A stretch of DNA of 11,180 nt from Prevotella sp. (GCA_022732315.1 JAIJUV010000076.1:1-11180); one strand, 5' to 3'. Positions 1-6,793 are shown, counted from the stretch's first letter. The notes: generated by a model not told the origin, from the letters alone. Numbers and translations: made by a program.

Positions 1-68
1 CCACCAGGAATCGAACCGGGGACACAAGGATTTTCAGTCCTTTGCTCTACCAACTGAGCTATGGCACC
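1..68 (-). tRNA. tRNA-Phe (anticodon GAA), 3' end cut off by the window edge
   Basis: Read on the minus strand from 68 downward, the sequence folds as a tRNA. The acceptor 5' strand is GGTGCCA. The D arm is GCTC...GAGC with the AGTTGGTA loop. The anticodon stem is AAGGA/TCCTT around the loop CTGAAAA, giving anticodon GAA and so Phe. The variable loop is GTGTC and the T loop is TTCGATT. Counting gives position 68 at the window edge, so the last part of the acceptor stem and the discriminator base are missing. The visible 3' bases TGG pair with the start of the acceptor stem. One T-stem pair (C51 with U63) is mismatched. The gene has its own consensus promoter directly upstream, so it is probably transcribed separately from the thiL operon on the same strand. 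Confidence 0.93.
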
Positions 69-85
69 ATTTTCTTTTGCGGTTG

Positions 86-117
86 CAAAGGTACAATAAA
101 ATTTTAAATTGAGCAAG
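86..117 (-). promoter_or_regulatory. Bacteroidota-type promoter of tRNA-Phe
   Basis: On the minus strand the -7 element is TACCTTTG (93 to 86), an exact match to TAnnTTTG. A -33 element CTTG (117 to 114) lies 20 bp upstream. The tRNA 5' end is 17 bp below the -7 element, leaving a short leader. The -33 element sits inside one arm of a 12-bp inverted repeat at 112-142. Confidence 0.75.
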
Positions 118-142
118 AGAAAACGAAATATTTTCTCTTGCT
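112..142 (-). repeat. Perfect 12-bp inverted repeat between thiL terminator and tRNA-Phe
   Basis: AGCAAGAGAAAA (112-123) is followed after seven bases by its exact reverse complement (131-142). The hairpin would form in either transcript. On the minus strand it is followed by CAATTTAAAATTTT and not by a clean U run, so it is at best a second, weaker terminator behind the one at 156-180. It may instead shield or punctuate the tRNA transcript. One arm contains the -33 element of the tRNA promoter. Confidence 0.6.
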
Positions 143-155
143 TAATGTATTTTAA

Positions 156-180
156 CTAAAAACAACCCCGAAATGGGGTG
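156..180 (-). terminator. Rho-independent terminator of the sppA-lpxK-punA-thiL unit
   Basis: In minus-strand sense, ACCCC (179-175) and GGGGT (169-165) form a stem with a five-base loop. The stem is followed at once by TGTTTTTAG. It lies about 47 bp after the thiL stop codon. The stem is short but GC-rich and the U tract is good. Confidence 0.7.
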
Positions 181-184
181 AATC

Positions 185-245
185 AATCTTTCGAAGGATT
201 CTTTGAAAGGCTTTGCTTGCGCTAAGCTAATCTTTCAAAGGATTC
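185..245. repeat. 17-bp direct repeat straddling the thiL stop codon
   Basis: AATCTTTCGAAGGATTC (185-201) and AATCTTTCAAAGGATTC (229-245) differ at one position and lie 44 bp apart. The second copy encodes the last residues and stop codon of thiL (Asn-Pro-Leu-Lys-Asp-stop). The first lies just downstream in the 3' UTR. Each unit is also an imperfect palindrome. This could be a small tandem duplication of the gene end. Confidence 0.6.
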
Positions 246-1336
246 CATCCCTGTGCCTTGAGCTCGAATTCCTGGCCATCGCGGGTGATGAGGAACTTGC
301 CTAGGCTTTCCTTGGTGATGTAACCAATCTGCTTCACTCCTTCCATCGCCTCGATTTTCTCGTGGTCGCCGATAGGAACCGTGAAGAGAAGTTCGTAATC
401 TTCGCCGCCATTCATCGCACAGGTGGTGAGGTTCATGTTGAATTCCTCTGCCTGTACGGCTGTCTGGTAGTCGATAGGAATATTCTTCTCATATACACGG
501 CAACCGCAATGGCTCTGCTCGCAGATGTGCATCAGTTCGCTGCTGAGGCCGTCGCTGATATCCATCATGGCTGTTGGGCGGATACCGGCTTCTCTCAACT
601 GAGCCATGATGTCGCCACGTGCTTCTGGCTGGAGCTGACGCTGCAACAGATATTCCTTTCCGGCAAAGTCGGGCTGGAAATTGCGCATCTCCTGCAAGTC
701 CTTGTTGAGAGCGGCAAGCTTCTGGCTATCATTATTTGCCTTAGCCTCTGCCATCTTCTTGCGGATGTCTTCCACCTGTCCGTAATACACAGCCTTTTCG
801 CGTTCCAGGAGCTGCAGGCCCATGTAGGCTCCGCCCAGATCGCCCGATACGCAGATGAGGTCGGTTTCCTTGGCTCCGCTGCGATACACGATATCTTCCT
901 TGGCAGCCTCACCGATGCAGGTGATGCTGATGGCAAGACCGGTGAGCGAAGAAGTGGTGTCGCCACCTACGATGTCAACTCCCCATTTATCGCATGCCAT
1001 TCGCAAACCTTTATAGAAGTCGTCAAGGTCTTCCACCTTGAAGCGCTTGCTCAGGGCAATGCTTACCACCATCTGGCGTGGAGTGCCGTTCATGGCGAAG
1101 ATGTCGCTGATATTGACCATGGCACTCTTGTAACCCAAGTGCTGCATGTCGATATAGGTAAGGTCGAAGTGTACACCTTCCATGAGCATGTCGGTGGTCA
1201 TGAGCACTTCCTTGTCTGGATAGTGCATCACCGCACAGTCGTCGCCCACACCATAGACGGTAGAGGCATTTTTGTTTTCATATCCCTTGGTGAGATGGTC
1301 GATGAGACCGAATTCACCTAACTTAGCTATATCCAA
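227..1336 (-). CDS. thiL: Thiamine-monophosphate kinase ThiL
   Basis: The protein has 369 residues and phosphorylates thiamine monophosphate with ATP to thiamine diphosphate, the last step of cofactor synthesis, in the cytoplasm. The family signature is complete. GEFGLIDHL is at 7-15 and the Mg/ATP loop GVGDDCAVM at 29-37. TTDMLMEGVHF is at 47-57, VGGDTTSS at 123-130, SGDLGG at 164-169, MMDISDGLSSEL at 257-268 and NGGEDYELLF at 309-318. The start is a TTG codon. An in-frame TAA lies only two codons upstream, and the GEFGLI block near the N terminus fits this start. A Lys/Glu-rich, probably helical segment at about 187-219 seems to be an insertion; E. coli ThiL has 325 residues. It is the last gene of the sppA-lpxK-punA-thiL unit, 40 bp after punA. 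Confidence 0.95.
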   Translation of the reverse strand: MDIAKLGEFGLIDHLTKGYENKNASTVYGVGDDCAVMHYPDKEVLMTTDMLMEGVHFDLTYIDMQHLGYKSAMVNISDIFAMNGTPRQMVVSIALSKRFKVEDLDDFYKGLRMACDKWGVDIVGGDTTSSLTGLAISITCIGEAAKEDIVYRSGAKETDLICVSGDLGGAYMGLQLLEREKAVYYGQVEDIRKKMAEAKANNDSQKLAALNKDLQEMRNFQPDFAGKEYLLQRQLQPEARGDIMAQLREAGIRPTAMMDISDGLSSELMHICEQSHCGCRVYEKNIPIDYQTAVQAEEFNMNLTTCAMNGGEDYELLFTVPIGDHEKIEAMEGVKQIGYITKESLGKFLITRDGQEFELKAQGWNPLKD

Positions 1337-1342
1337 GATAAT

Positions 1343-1370
1343 TTATAATTTATAGTTTATAGTTTATAGT
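1343..1370 (-). repeat. Four tandem heptamers in the punA-thiL spacer
   Basis: Plus-strand reading gives one TTATAAT followed by three perfect TTATAGT units. In the direction of transcription this is ACTATAA repeated. Each unit carries one TAA, and because seven is not a multiple of three the stops fall in all three frames. The array fills the 40-bp spacer, with six bases to the punA stop and six to the thiL TTG start. A similarly built array lies between groES and groEL. Confidence 0.85.
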
Positions 1371-1376
1371 TGACAA

Positions 1377-2186
1377 TTATGATCTGCGAATCATCTCTCG
1401 CATAATCTCCGTCATCTTTGGCTGGGCAGCATTGGCTGCAATCTGCACTTCCTCATGGCTTACCTCAACAGGTACGTCGAAGCCACCGAGGTCGGTGATG
1501 ATGCTGATGCCGAATACCTTGATGCCGCAATGGCGAGCCACAATAACCTCTGGCACAGTGCTCATACCTACGGCGTCGCCACCGAGGATGCGATACATGC
1601 GATATTCGGCAGGAGTCTCAAAGGTAGGACCCTGTACTCCTACATATACACCATGCTTGGCATTGATACCCTTCTCCTTGGCAATCTCGTCGGCAAGGTC
1701 GCGGAGCTGCTTGTCGTATGCCTCGTGCATGTCTGGGAAGCGAGGACCGGTAGGGAAATTCTTGCCATGCAGTGGATGCTCTGGGAAAAAGTTGATGTGG
1801 TCGTCGATGACCATCAGGTCGCCAATCTCGAAGTCTGGGTTCATACCGCCTGAAGCGTTGCTTACGAAAAGGGTCTCGATGCCCAACTCATACATCACTC
1901 GCTCTGGGAAGGTAACCTCCTTCATGCTGTATCCCTCGTAGAAATGGAAGCGGCCTTCCATGGCCATGATATCCTTGCCACCCAACTTGCCGAAAATCAG
2001 CTTGCCGGCATGACCTTCTACTGTAGAAACCGGGAAGTTTGGTATCTCACTATATGGAAACTCGTAACTATCAGTTATTTCTGAAGCTAATTGTCCTAGG
2101 CCTGTTCCCAGAATGATGGCAGTCTTCGGACTTGTGGTCATCCTTTCTTTTAGCCAGGATGCTGTTTCTTGAATTTTTTCGTACAT
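1377..2186 (-). CDS. punA: Purine nucleoside phosphorylase, trimeric (PNP/MTAP) family
   Basis: The 269-residue cytoplasmic enzyme cleaves purine nucleosides with phosphate to a free base and (deoxy)ribose 1-phosphate, for purine salvage. Visible motifs are the phosphate loop ILGTGLG (25-31), the phosphate-binding STVEGHAGKL (54-63), MEGRFHFYEGY (76-86), NASGGMNP (110-117), GPTFETPAEYR (186-196) and GMSTVPEVIVARHCG (207-221). SHEEV follows at 243-247. Glu190 corresponds to human PNP Glu201 and His244 to human His257. The residue matching human Asn243 is Asp232, which may change base preference. The start was placed at the ATG at 2186, giving the usual N terminus MYEKIQ. The frame stays open upstream to a TTG at 2225, but that adds 13 residues unlike the family. 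The first 116 bp overlap the 3' end of lpxK, suggesting translational coupling. Confidence 0.93.
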   Translation of the reverse strand: MYEKIQETASWLKERMTTSPKTAIILGTGLGQLASEITDSYEFPYSEIPNFPVSTVEGHAGKLIFGKLGGKDIMAMEGRFHFYEGYSMKEVTFPERVMYELGIETLFVSNASGGMNPDFEIGDLMVIDDHINFFPEHPLHGKNFPTGPRFPDMHEAYDKQLRDLADEIAKEKGINAKHGVYVGVQGPTFETPAEYRMYRILGGDAVGMSTVPEVIVARHCGIKVFGISIITDLGGFDVPVEVSHEEVQIAANAAQPKMTEIMREMIRRS

Positions 2187-3294
2187 AGCTAATAATTTTT
2201 TCGTTAAAGTTATTTTGTTGATCAAGCATGAAACTTACCTTGATAGGCAGTTCGTACATGCTCTTTTTCACACTCTCGTAGAGTCCTTCTGAGTCTCTCA
2301 GTCTCACGGCATCCTTTTCTGTAGTGATGATGATGCGAGGTTGAGGCATTGCCTCGAAGGTTTCGTTGATGCGGTCTATATCCTTGCTCTTGAAGTGATG
2401 GTGATCGCCGAAGGATAGTGACTGCATATCCTTGACCATCGGCTTGAGATCGTGCTCCATCTGCTTAGGCGATGCAATGCCCGTAAGGAGAAGTACGTGA
2501 TAATCTTTCAATCCTGCCAGATTCGGGTCGATGATTTCTTCCTCTTCTGTAGTCTCGATTTTCTGGGTAGGCAGCAGCTCTCCCGTAAAAACTCCCTTAG
2601 GTGTATCGTAGTCGATGCACGTGAAGTAGAGTTTCTGGAAAGGGTAGAGGTTCATTGCCTTGGTGAGCACGCGGAATTCCATCGGCTTCAGATCCTTTGG
2701 ACATTTCGTGATGATGACGATGTCGGCTCGGTTCTTTCCGCTCAGAGGTTCGCGCAGTCTTCCTGCCGGAAGCATCTTGTCGTAGATGATGAGTCGGTGG
2801 TAATCTACCAGCAGGATGTTGATGCCCGGTTTTACGTAGCGATGCTGGAACGCATCATCGAGCAATACCACATCCACATCTTTGGTGGATTCGTCACACT
2901 GCAGGTTGTTGATACCCCTTACTCTTTTTGCATCTACTGCCACATAGATGTCGGGGAATTTCTGGTGCATTTGGAATGGCTCGTCGCCAATCTCAGGCAT
3001 TTCCGTATTTTCGTCGGCAAGTACATAGCCGTGGCTCTTGCGTTTGTAGCCACGAGAAAGCACGGCAATTTTTCCCTTGTCGTGTAATAATCTGATGAGA
3101 TACTCCACATGCGGAGTCTTTCCTGATCCGCCCACGGTGATATTGCCCACCGAGATGACGGGGATAGAGAAAGCCCGGCTTTTCTTCAATCCGATATCGA
3201 AGAGCCAGTTGCGGAATCTCACGATGCCACCATATATCCAACTGAGTGGTAGCAGCCAATCGTTGATCTTGATAAGATCGCCTTCTGTTCTCAT
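2071..3294 (-). CDS. lpxK: Tetraacyldisaccharide (lipid A) 4'-kinase LpxK
   Basis: The 407-residue protein phosphorylates the 4' position of the lipid A disaccharide at the inner face of the cytoplasmic membrane, the step that makes lipid IVA. A hydrophobic N-terminal helix (about 13-32) would anchor it. The extended P-loop SVGNITVGGSGKTP is at 48-61 and SRGYKRK at 80-86. The LDDAFQHR block with catalytic Asp residues is at 145-152, LPAGRLREP at 175-183 and TTEKDAVRL at 324-332. Residues from about 370 are encoded on top of punA in another frame. YVRKNSRNS (370-378) looks like a normal LpxK end, whereas the last 29 residues are polar and I cannot assign them. The start ATG is preceded by an AAGGAG sequence about eight bases away, unusual for this phylum. 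It begins 48 bp after sppA. Confidence 0.94.
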   Translation of the reverse strand: MRTEGDLIKINDWLLPLSWIYGGIVRFRNWLFDIGLKKSRAFSIPVISVGNITVGGSGKTPHVEYLIRLLHDKGKIAVLSRGYKRKSHGYVLADENTEMPEIGDEPFQMHQKFPDIYVAVDAKRVRGINNLQCDESTKDVDVVLLDDAFQHRYVKPGINILLVDYHRLIIYDKMLPAGRLREPLSGKNRADIVIITKCPKDLKPMEFRVLTKAMNLYPFQKLYFTCIDYDTPKGVFTGELLPTQKIETTEEEEIIDPNLAGLKDYHVLLLTGIASPKQMEHDLKPMVKDMQSLSFGDHHHFKSKDIDRINETFEAMPQPRIIITTEKDAVRLRDSEGLYESVKKSMYELPIKVSFMLDQQNNFNEKIISYVRKNSRNSILAKRKDDHKSEDCHHSGNRPRTISFRNN

Positions 3295-3325
3295 TTCACT
3301 CTCTCCTTTATTTCTTATACCTTAT

Positions 3326-3342
3326 TATATATATACACACAC
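3326..3342. repeat. Dinucleotide tract in the sppA-lpxK spacer
   Basis: Five TA units run directly into CA repeats. The tract sits within the 48-bp spacer immediately after the sppA stop codon. Such tracts can slip, but here it is outside both reading frames and downstream of the promoter, so any effect would be on mRNA processing or on lpxK translation. Confidence 0.6.
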
Positions 3343-5130
3343 TTATTGGATGTTCAGTACGAAAGGCATGGCTGCCTGTACTGGTTCCTTTTCCTTCATG
3401 TTGCGAATCAGCATGAATGGTTTATAGAGGTCACCCAATGTAAGGCGCAACTGCTCGTCGAGATAGTTGCCGCTATTGTCTGATACTTCTTTCAGCAAAA
3501 GGGTGGTCCAATCTTCCGGTAAAGGATATTCCATCATGCCATAGTCTGATACCTTGGCTAGTTGGGCTGCCTTGGCTACGGCGTCGTTTAAGCTGCCGAA
3601 GCCATCAATCAGCTTGATGTTCTTGGCATCTGTTCCCAGCCAGACGCGTCCCTGCGCAATCTTCTCCACTTCGTCCACCTTCATCTTTCTGCCATCAGCC
3701 ACACGCTGGCGGAAGAGGGCATAACCACGGTTTACGTAGGCTTGCAGGTTGGCAAGTTCGTCGGCACTCCAAGGACGGGAATATCCGGCTCCTGTATAGC
3801 CGCTGTTACGGTTGGTCTTTACTTCATCATACTTGAAGCCCAACTTCTTGGTCATCAGTTCGCTGATGTCTGGCAGGGCACCAAAGATACCGATGCTTCC
3901 CGTCAGGGTGGTAGGCTGTGCCATGATGTAGCTGGCTCCCATGCTCATATAGTAAGCACCTGATGCAGCCATGCCTCCCATGGAAACAACAACTGGCTTT
4001 TTCTTGTTGAGCTGACTTACGGCACGCCAAATCTGTTCGGAAGCATAAGCATCTCCACCACCCGAATTGATGCGGAGAACCACTGCCTTCACGCCCTTGT
4101 CATTACCCAAATCCTCCAGGTCTTTGATGACATCGGTGCTCACAATCTGCTGTTCGTTGCCGTAGATGCTAGGAATAGCTGTGCTTACGATGCTTCCCTG
4201 GCAGTAATAAACGGCAACCTGTTCGCCCATCAGACTACTATCGTCGATAGTTGCGTTCACATCATTCATAGATGCCTGGCGAATCTTCTCGTCTTCTTTC
4301 AGTCCGAGCTGTTTCTTCACCACATTTTTAATCTCGTCATAATAGCAGAATCCATCCACCATCTTGCGTGATTTCAGCTGTCTGGTATCGTCAAACACCA
4401 TCAGTCCGTCGGCATAGTGATTCAGGGAATCCTTGTCGATGCCACGGCTCTGGCTTACATCGGCGAGTACTTTCTTCCAGAGTCCGCTGATATATCGGGT
4501 TACCTGCTCACGGTTGGCGTCGCTCATCTTATCCTCGGTATATGTTTCTGTGAAGCTCTTGTATTTGCCCACCTTTACCACGGTGAAGTGAACGCCAAAC
4601 TTGGCTGCCACATCTTTTATATATTGTGACTGTGAAGCGATGCCATGCCAGTCGATATGTCCCTCTGGGTTTACATACACCTTGTTGGCGATGGAAGCGA
4701 GGTAGTAGGCTCCCTGTGAGTAGCTGTCTCCATAGGCGATGATCCACTTGCCGCTTTTCTTGAAGTCGGCCAATGCTTCACGTATCTCCTGTAGGGTGGC
4801 GTAATCAGTGGCAAGATCACCTGTTTCCAGGTAGATGCCCTTTATCTTATCTTCGGTCTTAGCCTTTTTGATGGCTGAGAGAATATTGTTCATACCCAGG
4901 TTGTTGAACTTGTCGTCGCCTGTAAGTTGTCCCAACCAGTTGTCTTCTGCTCTATCGTCGATTTGACCTTGCAGTTTCAGTACCATCACTGAGTTGTCTG
5001 CCAATGAAGGCTTGCTGCTGCCATTGAGCACCATGCCCATCAGACAGATGAATCCTAGGATCATCATGATGATTCCTGAGGCGAAAATACCAATGATGGT
5101 AGCTGCTACGTTTTTGAAAAACTGCTTCAT
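3343..5130 (-). CDS. sppA: Signal peptide peptidase SppA, long (67K) type
   Basis: The 595-residue inner-membrane serine protease degrades cleaved signal peptides. A single N-terminal membrane segment lies at about 8-34, after a short basic start. Two tandem S49 peptidase-fold halves follow. The first (about 45-290) supplies the general base Lys191 in VGKYKSF. The second (about 300-530) carries NSGGGDAYASE (355-365) and the nucleophile Ser390 in GGMAASGAYY. TLTGSIGIFG is at 408-417. This Lys/Ser split across both halves matches E. coli SppA (Lys209/Ser409), and the length is normal for the long form. The ATG at 5130 starts directly before the membrane segment, with a consensus promoter 27 to 57 bp upstream. 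It is the first gene of the unit with lpxK, punA and thiL; its envelope role fits its neighbour lpxK. Confidence 0.95.
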   Translation of the reverse strand: MKQFFKNVAATIIGIFASGIIMMILGFICLMGMVLNGSSKPSLADNSVMVLKLQGQIDDRAEDNWLGQLTGDDKFNNLGMNNILSAIKKAKTEDKIKGIYLETGDLATDYATLQEIREALADFKKSGKWIIAYGDSYSQGAYYLASIANKVYVNPEGHIDWHGIASQSQYIKDVAAKFGVHFTVVKVGKYKSFTETYTEDKMSDANREQVTRYISGLWKKVLADVSQSRGIDKDSLNHYADGLMVFDDTRQLKSRKMVDGFCYYDEIKNVVKKQLGLKEDEKIRQASMNDVNATIDDSSLMGEQVAVYYCQGSIVSTAIPSIYGNEQQIVSTDVIKDLEDLGNDKGVKAVVLRINSGGGDAYASEQIWRAVSQLNKKKPVVVSMGGMAASGAYYMSMGASYIMAQPTTLTGSIGIFGALPDISELMTKKLGFKYDEVKTNRNSGYTGAGYSRPWSADELANLQAYVNRGYALFRQRVADGRKMKVDEVEKIAQGRVWLGTDAKNIKLIDGFGSLNDAVAKAAQLAKVSDYGMMEYPLPEDWTTLLLKEVSDNSGNYLDEQLRLTLGDLYKPFMLIRNMKEKEPVQAAMPFVLNIQ

Positions 5131-5156
5131 AATTCTTATAGTTTTGTATTTTTCTG

Positions 5157-5187
5157 CAAATTTAGTAAAAAAGAAGCAAACTGCAAA
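5157..5187 (-). promoter_or_regulatory. Promoter of the sppA-lpxK-punA-thiL unit
   Basis: On the minus strand TTTG (5187 to 5184) is followed after 19 bp by TAAATTTG (5164 to 5157). Both elements match the Bacteroidota housekeeping promoter exactly. The predicted leader of about 20 nt is AT-rich without a Shine-Dalgarno sequence. It is divergent from the esterase promoter in the same 156-bp intergenic region. Confidence 0.85.
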
Positions 5188-5229
5188 GGGTTTTGAACAA
5201 AATAACCGAAAATTGGCGAAAATATAACA

Positions 5230-5258
5230 TTGTATTAACGAAAAAATGCGTAACTTTG
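5230..5258 (+). promoter_or_regulatory. Promoter of the two-domain esterase gene
   Basis: TAACTTTG (5251-5258) matches the TAnnTTTG -7 element. ATTG ending at 5232 serves as a -33 element with an 18-bp spacer, slightly short. The leader to the ATG at 5287 is about 20 nt and AT-rich. Confidence 0.7.
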
Positions 5259-5286
5259 CACTCGTAACTTAAAAATTAAATACGTA

Positions 5287-6768
5287 ATGAAAAGATTTTT
5301 AGCTTTGTCATTGGTGGCTTGTGCCTCCTTGACGATGTTTGCGCAATCAACAGCGCGCAAGTTCGTACTTAAGAATAGTGCGGATGGTAAGAGTGAACTC
5401 ACCTGCTATCTGCCACAGAACCCTAGCGGTCGAGCTGTGGTAGACTGTCCTGGAGGCGGATATTCTCATCTCGCCATGGAACATGAGGGACATCAGTGGG
5501 CTGAATATTTCAACAAGCAGGGCATCGCCTACTTCGTTCTGAAGTATCGCATGCCGAAGGGCGACCGCAATATCCCGCTCGGTGATGCCTACCAGGCGAT
5601 GCGTACCGTGAGAGACAGTGCTGCCGTATGGCATATTAATAAGGAGGATGTGGGTATCATGGGCTTCTCGGCTGGCGGCCATCTGGCTTCTTCGGTAAGT
5701 ACCCATGCTGAATATGATGTACGTCCTAACTTCTCCATCCTCTTCTATCCTGTGATTTCGATGGATGAGCGCATCACCCATAAGGGTTCCTGCGTCAACT
5801 TCCTGGGTGAGGAACGCAAGACCAATCCTCAGCTGGTGAAGGAATGGTCTAACGACAAGGCTGTCCGTCGCCATCTCACTCCTCGTGCCATCATCCTGAT
5901 GTCGAGTGATGATGAGGTGGTTCCACCGGTAACCAATGGTGTGGCTTATTATTCTGCGATGAGAAACGAGGGCAACGAGTGTACCATGCATGTTTATCCA
6001 ACCTGCGGTCATGGCTGGGGCTTCCGTGATGCAGCCCATGGATTTCCTTATCATGAGCAGATGCTGAATGACCTTACCTGTTGGCTTAACGGTTTTAAGG
6101 CTCCAAAGGAGGATGCCATTCGTGTGGCTTGTATTGGTAATTCCATCACTGATGGCTTTGGCATAGGAATGGCTCCGGTTAAAGGATATCCTGCTCAGTT
6201 GCAGAAAAAGTTGGGTGATGGCTATGAGGTGAAGAACTTCGGTGTTTCTGCCCGTACAATGATGAACAAGGGCGATCTGCCTTATATGAACGAGTTGGCT
6301 TGGAGAGATGCCAAGGCTTTCAACCCTAACGTAGTTGTCGTCAAGTTGGGAACCAACGATACCAAGACCCATAACTGGGCGAAGGGGGCAGAGGAATATA
6401 AGCAGAGCATGCAGGCGATGATTGATACCTTGAAGGCATTGCCAAGCAAACCAAAGATCTATCTCTGTTCTCCGATTCCTGCCTTGAAGGATAGCTGGAC
6501 CATCAAGGATAGCGTTATCGTGAATGGGGAAATGCCTATCATCCAGAAGCTTGCCAAGAAGAATAAGTGCAGTTTCGTGGATTTGCATACCGCTTTCACT
6601 TTTGCAGACATGATGCAGCGTGATGGCATTCATCCTACAGCCAAGGGTGCCGGTAAGATTGCGGATATTATCTACACGGCATTGACTACTCCAGAGAAGG
6701 AGTTGAAGGCGGCAGCAAAGGCAGCTGCAAAGAAATCTGCCAAGAAGAAGAGTGCTAAGAAAAAGTAA
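5287..6768 (+). CDS. Secreted two-domain esterase: alpha/beta hydrolase plus SGNH hydrolase
   Basis: The 493-residue protein has a signal peptide (1 to about 19, ending MFAQ). The first domain (about 25-270) is an acetyl-esterase-like alpha/beta hydrolase. It has the oxyanion loop PGGGY (55-59), nucleophile Ser128 in GFSAGG, Asp209 in SSDDEV and His242 in GHGWG. The second (about 276-466) is a GDSL/SGNH hydrolase with Ser286 in GNSITDG, Gly319, GTND (355-358) and Asp446/His449 in DGIHP. Both catalytic sets look intact, so each domain should be active. Proteins of this build often deacetylate plant polysaccharides, but no glycan-use genes are adjacent and the substrate is unknown. The C terminus (471-493) is an Ala/Lys tail with 11 lysines in 23 residues, odd for an exported enzyme. 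The gene stands alone between its own promoter and terminator. Confidence 0.88.
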   Translation: MKRFLALSLVACASLTMFAQSTARKFVLKNSADGKSELTCYLPQNPSGRAVVDCPGGGYSHLAMEHEGHQWAEYFNKQGIAYFVLKYRMPKGDRNIPLGDAYQAMRTVRDSAAVWHINKEDVGIMGFSAGGHLASSVSTHAEYDVRPNFSILFYPVISMDERITHKGSCVNFLGEERKTNPQLVKEWSNDKAVRRHLTPRAIILMSSDDEVVPPVTNGVAYYSAMRNEGNECTMHVYPTCGHGWGFRDAAHGFPYHEQMLNDLTCWLNGFKAPKEDAIRVACIGNSITDGFGIGMAPVKGYPAQLQKKLGDGYEVKNFGVSARTMMNKGDLPYMNELAWRDAKAFNPNVVVVKLGTNDTKTHNWAKGAEEYKQSMQAMIDTLKALPSKPKIYLCSPIPALKDSWTIKDSVIVNGEMPIIQKLAKKNKCSFVDLHTAFTFADMMQRDGIHPTAKGAGKIADIIYTALTTPEKELKAAAKAAAKKSAKKKSAKKK

Positions 6769-6793
6769 TCTTGACAAGGTTGTCAGTATAAAT

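Noticed and set aside
362..1321. Open frame of 319 codons on the plus strand opposite thiL
   Set aside because: It is an antisense shadow of a conserved gene, without recognisable motifs or promoter.
2187..2225. Longer punA starting from the TTG at 2225
   Set aside because: The 13 extra residues lie inside lpxK and do not resemble the PNP N terminus, whereas the ATG at 2186 gives the usual MYEKIQ start.
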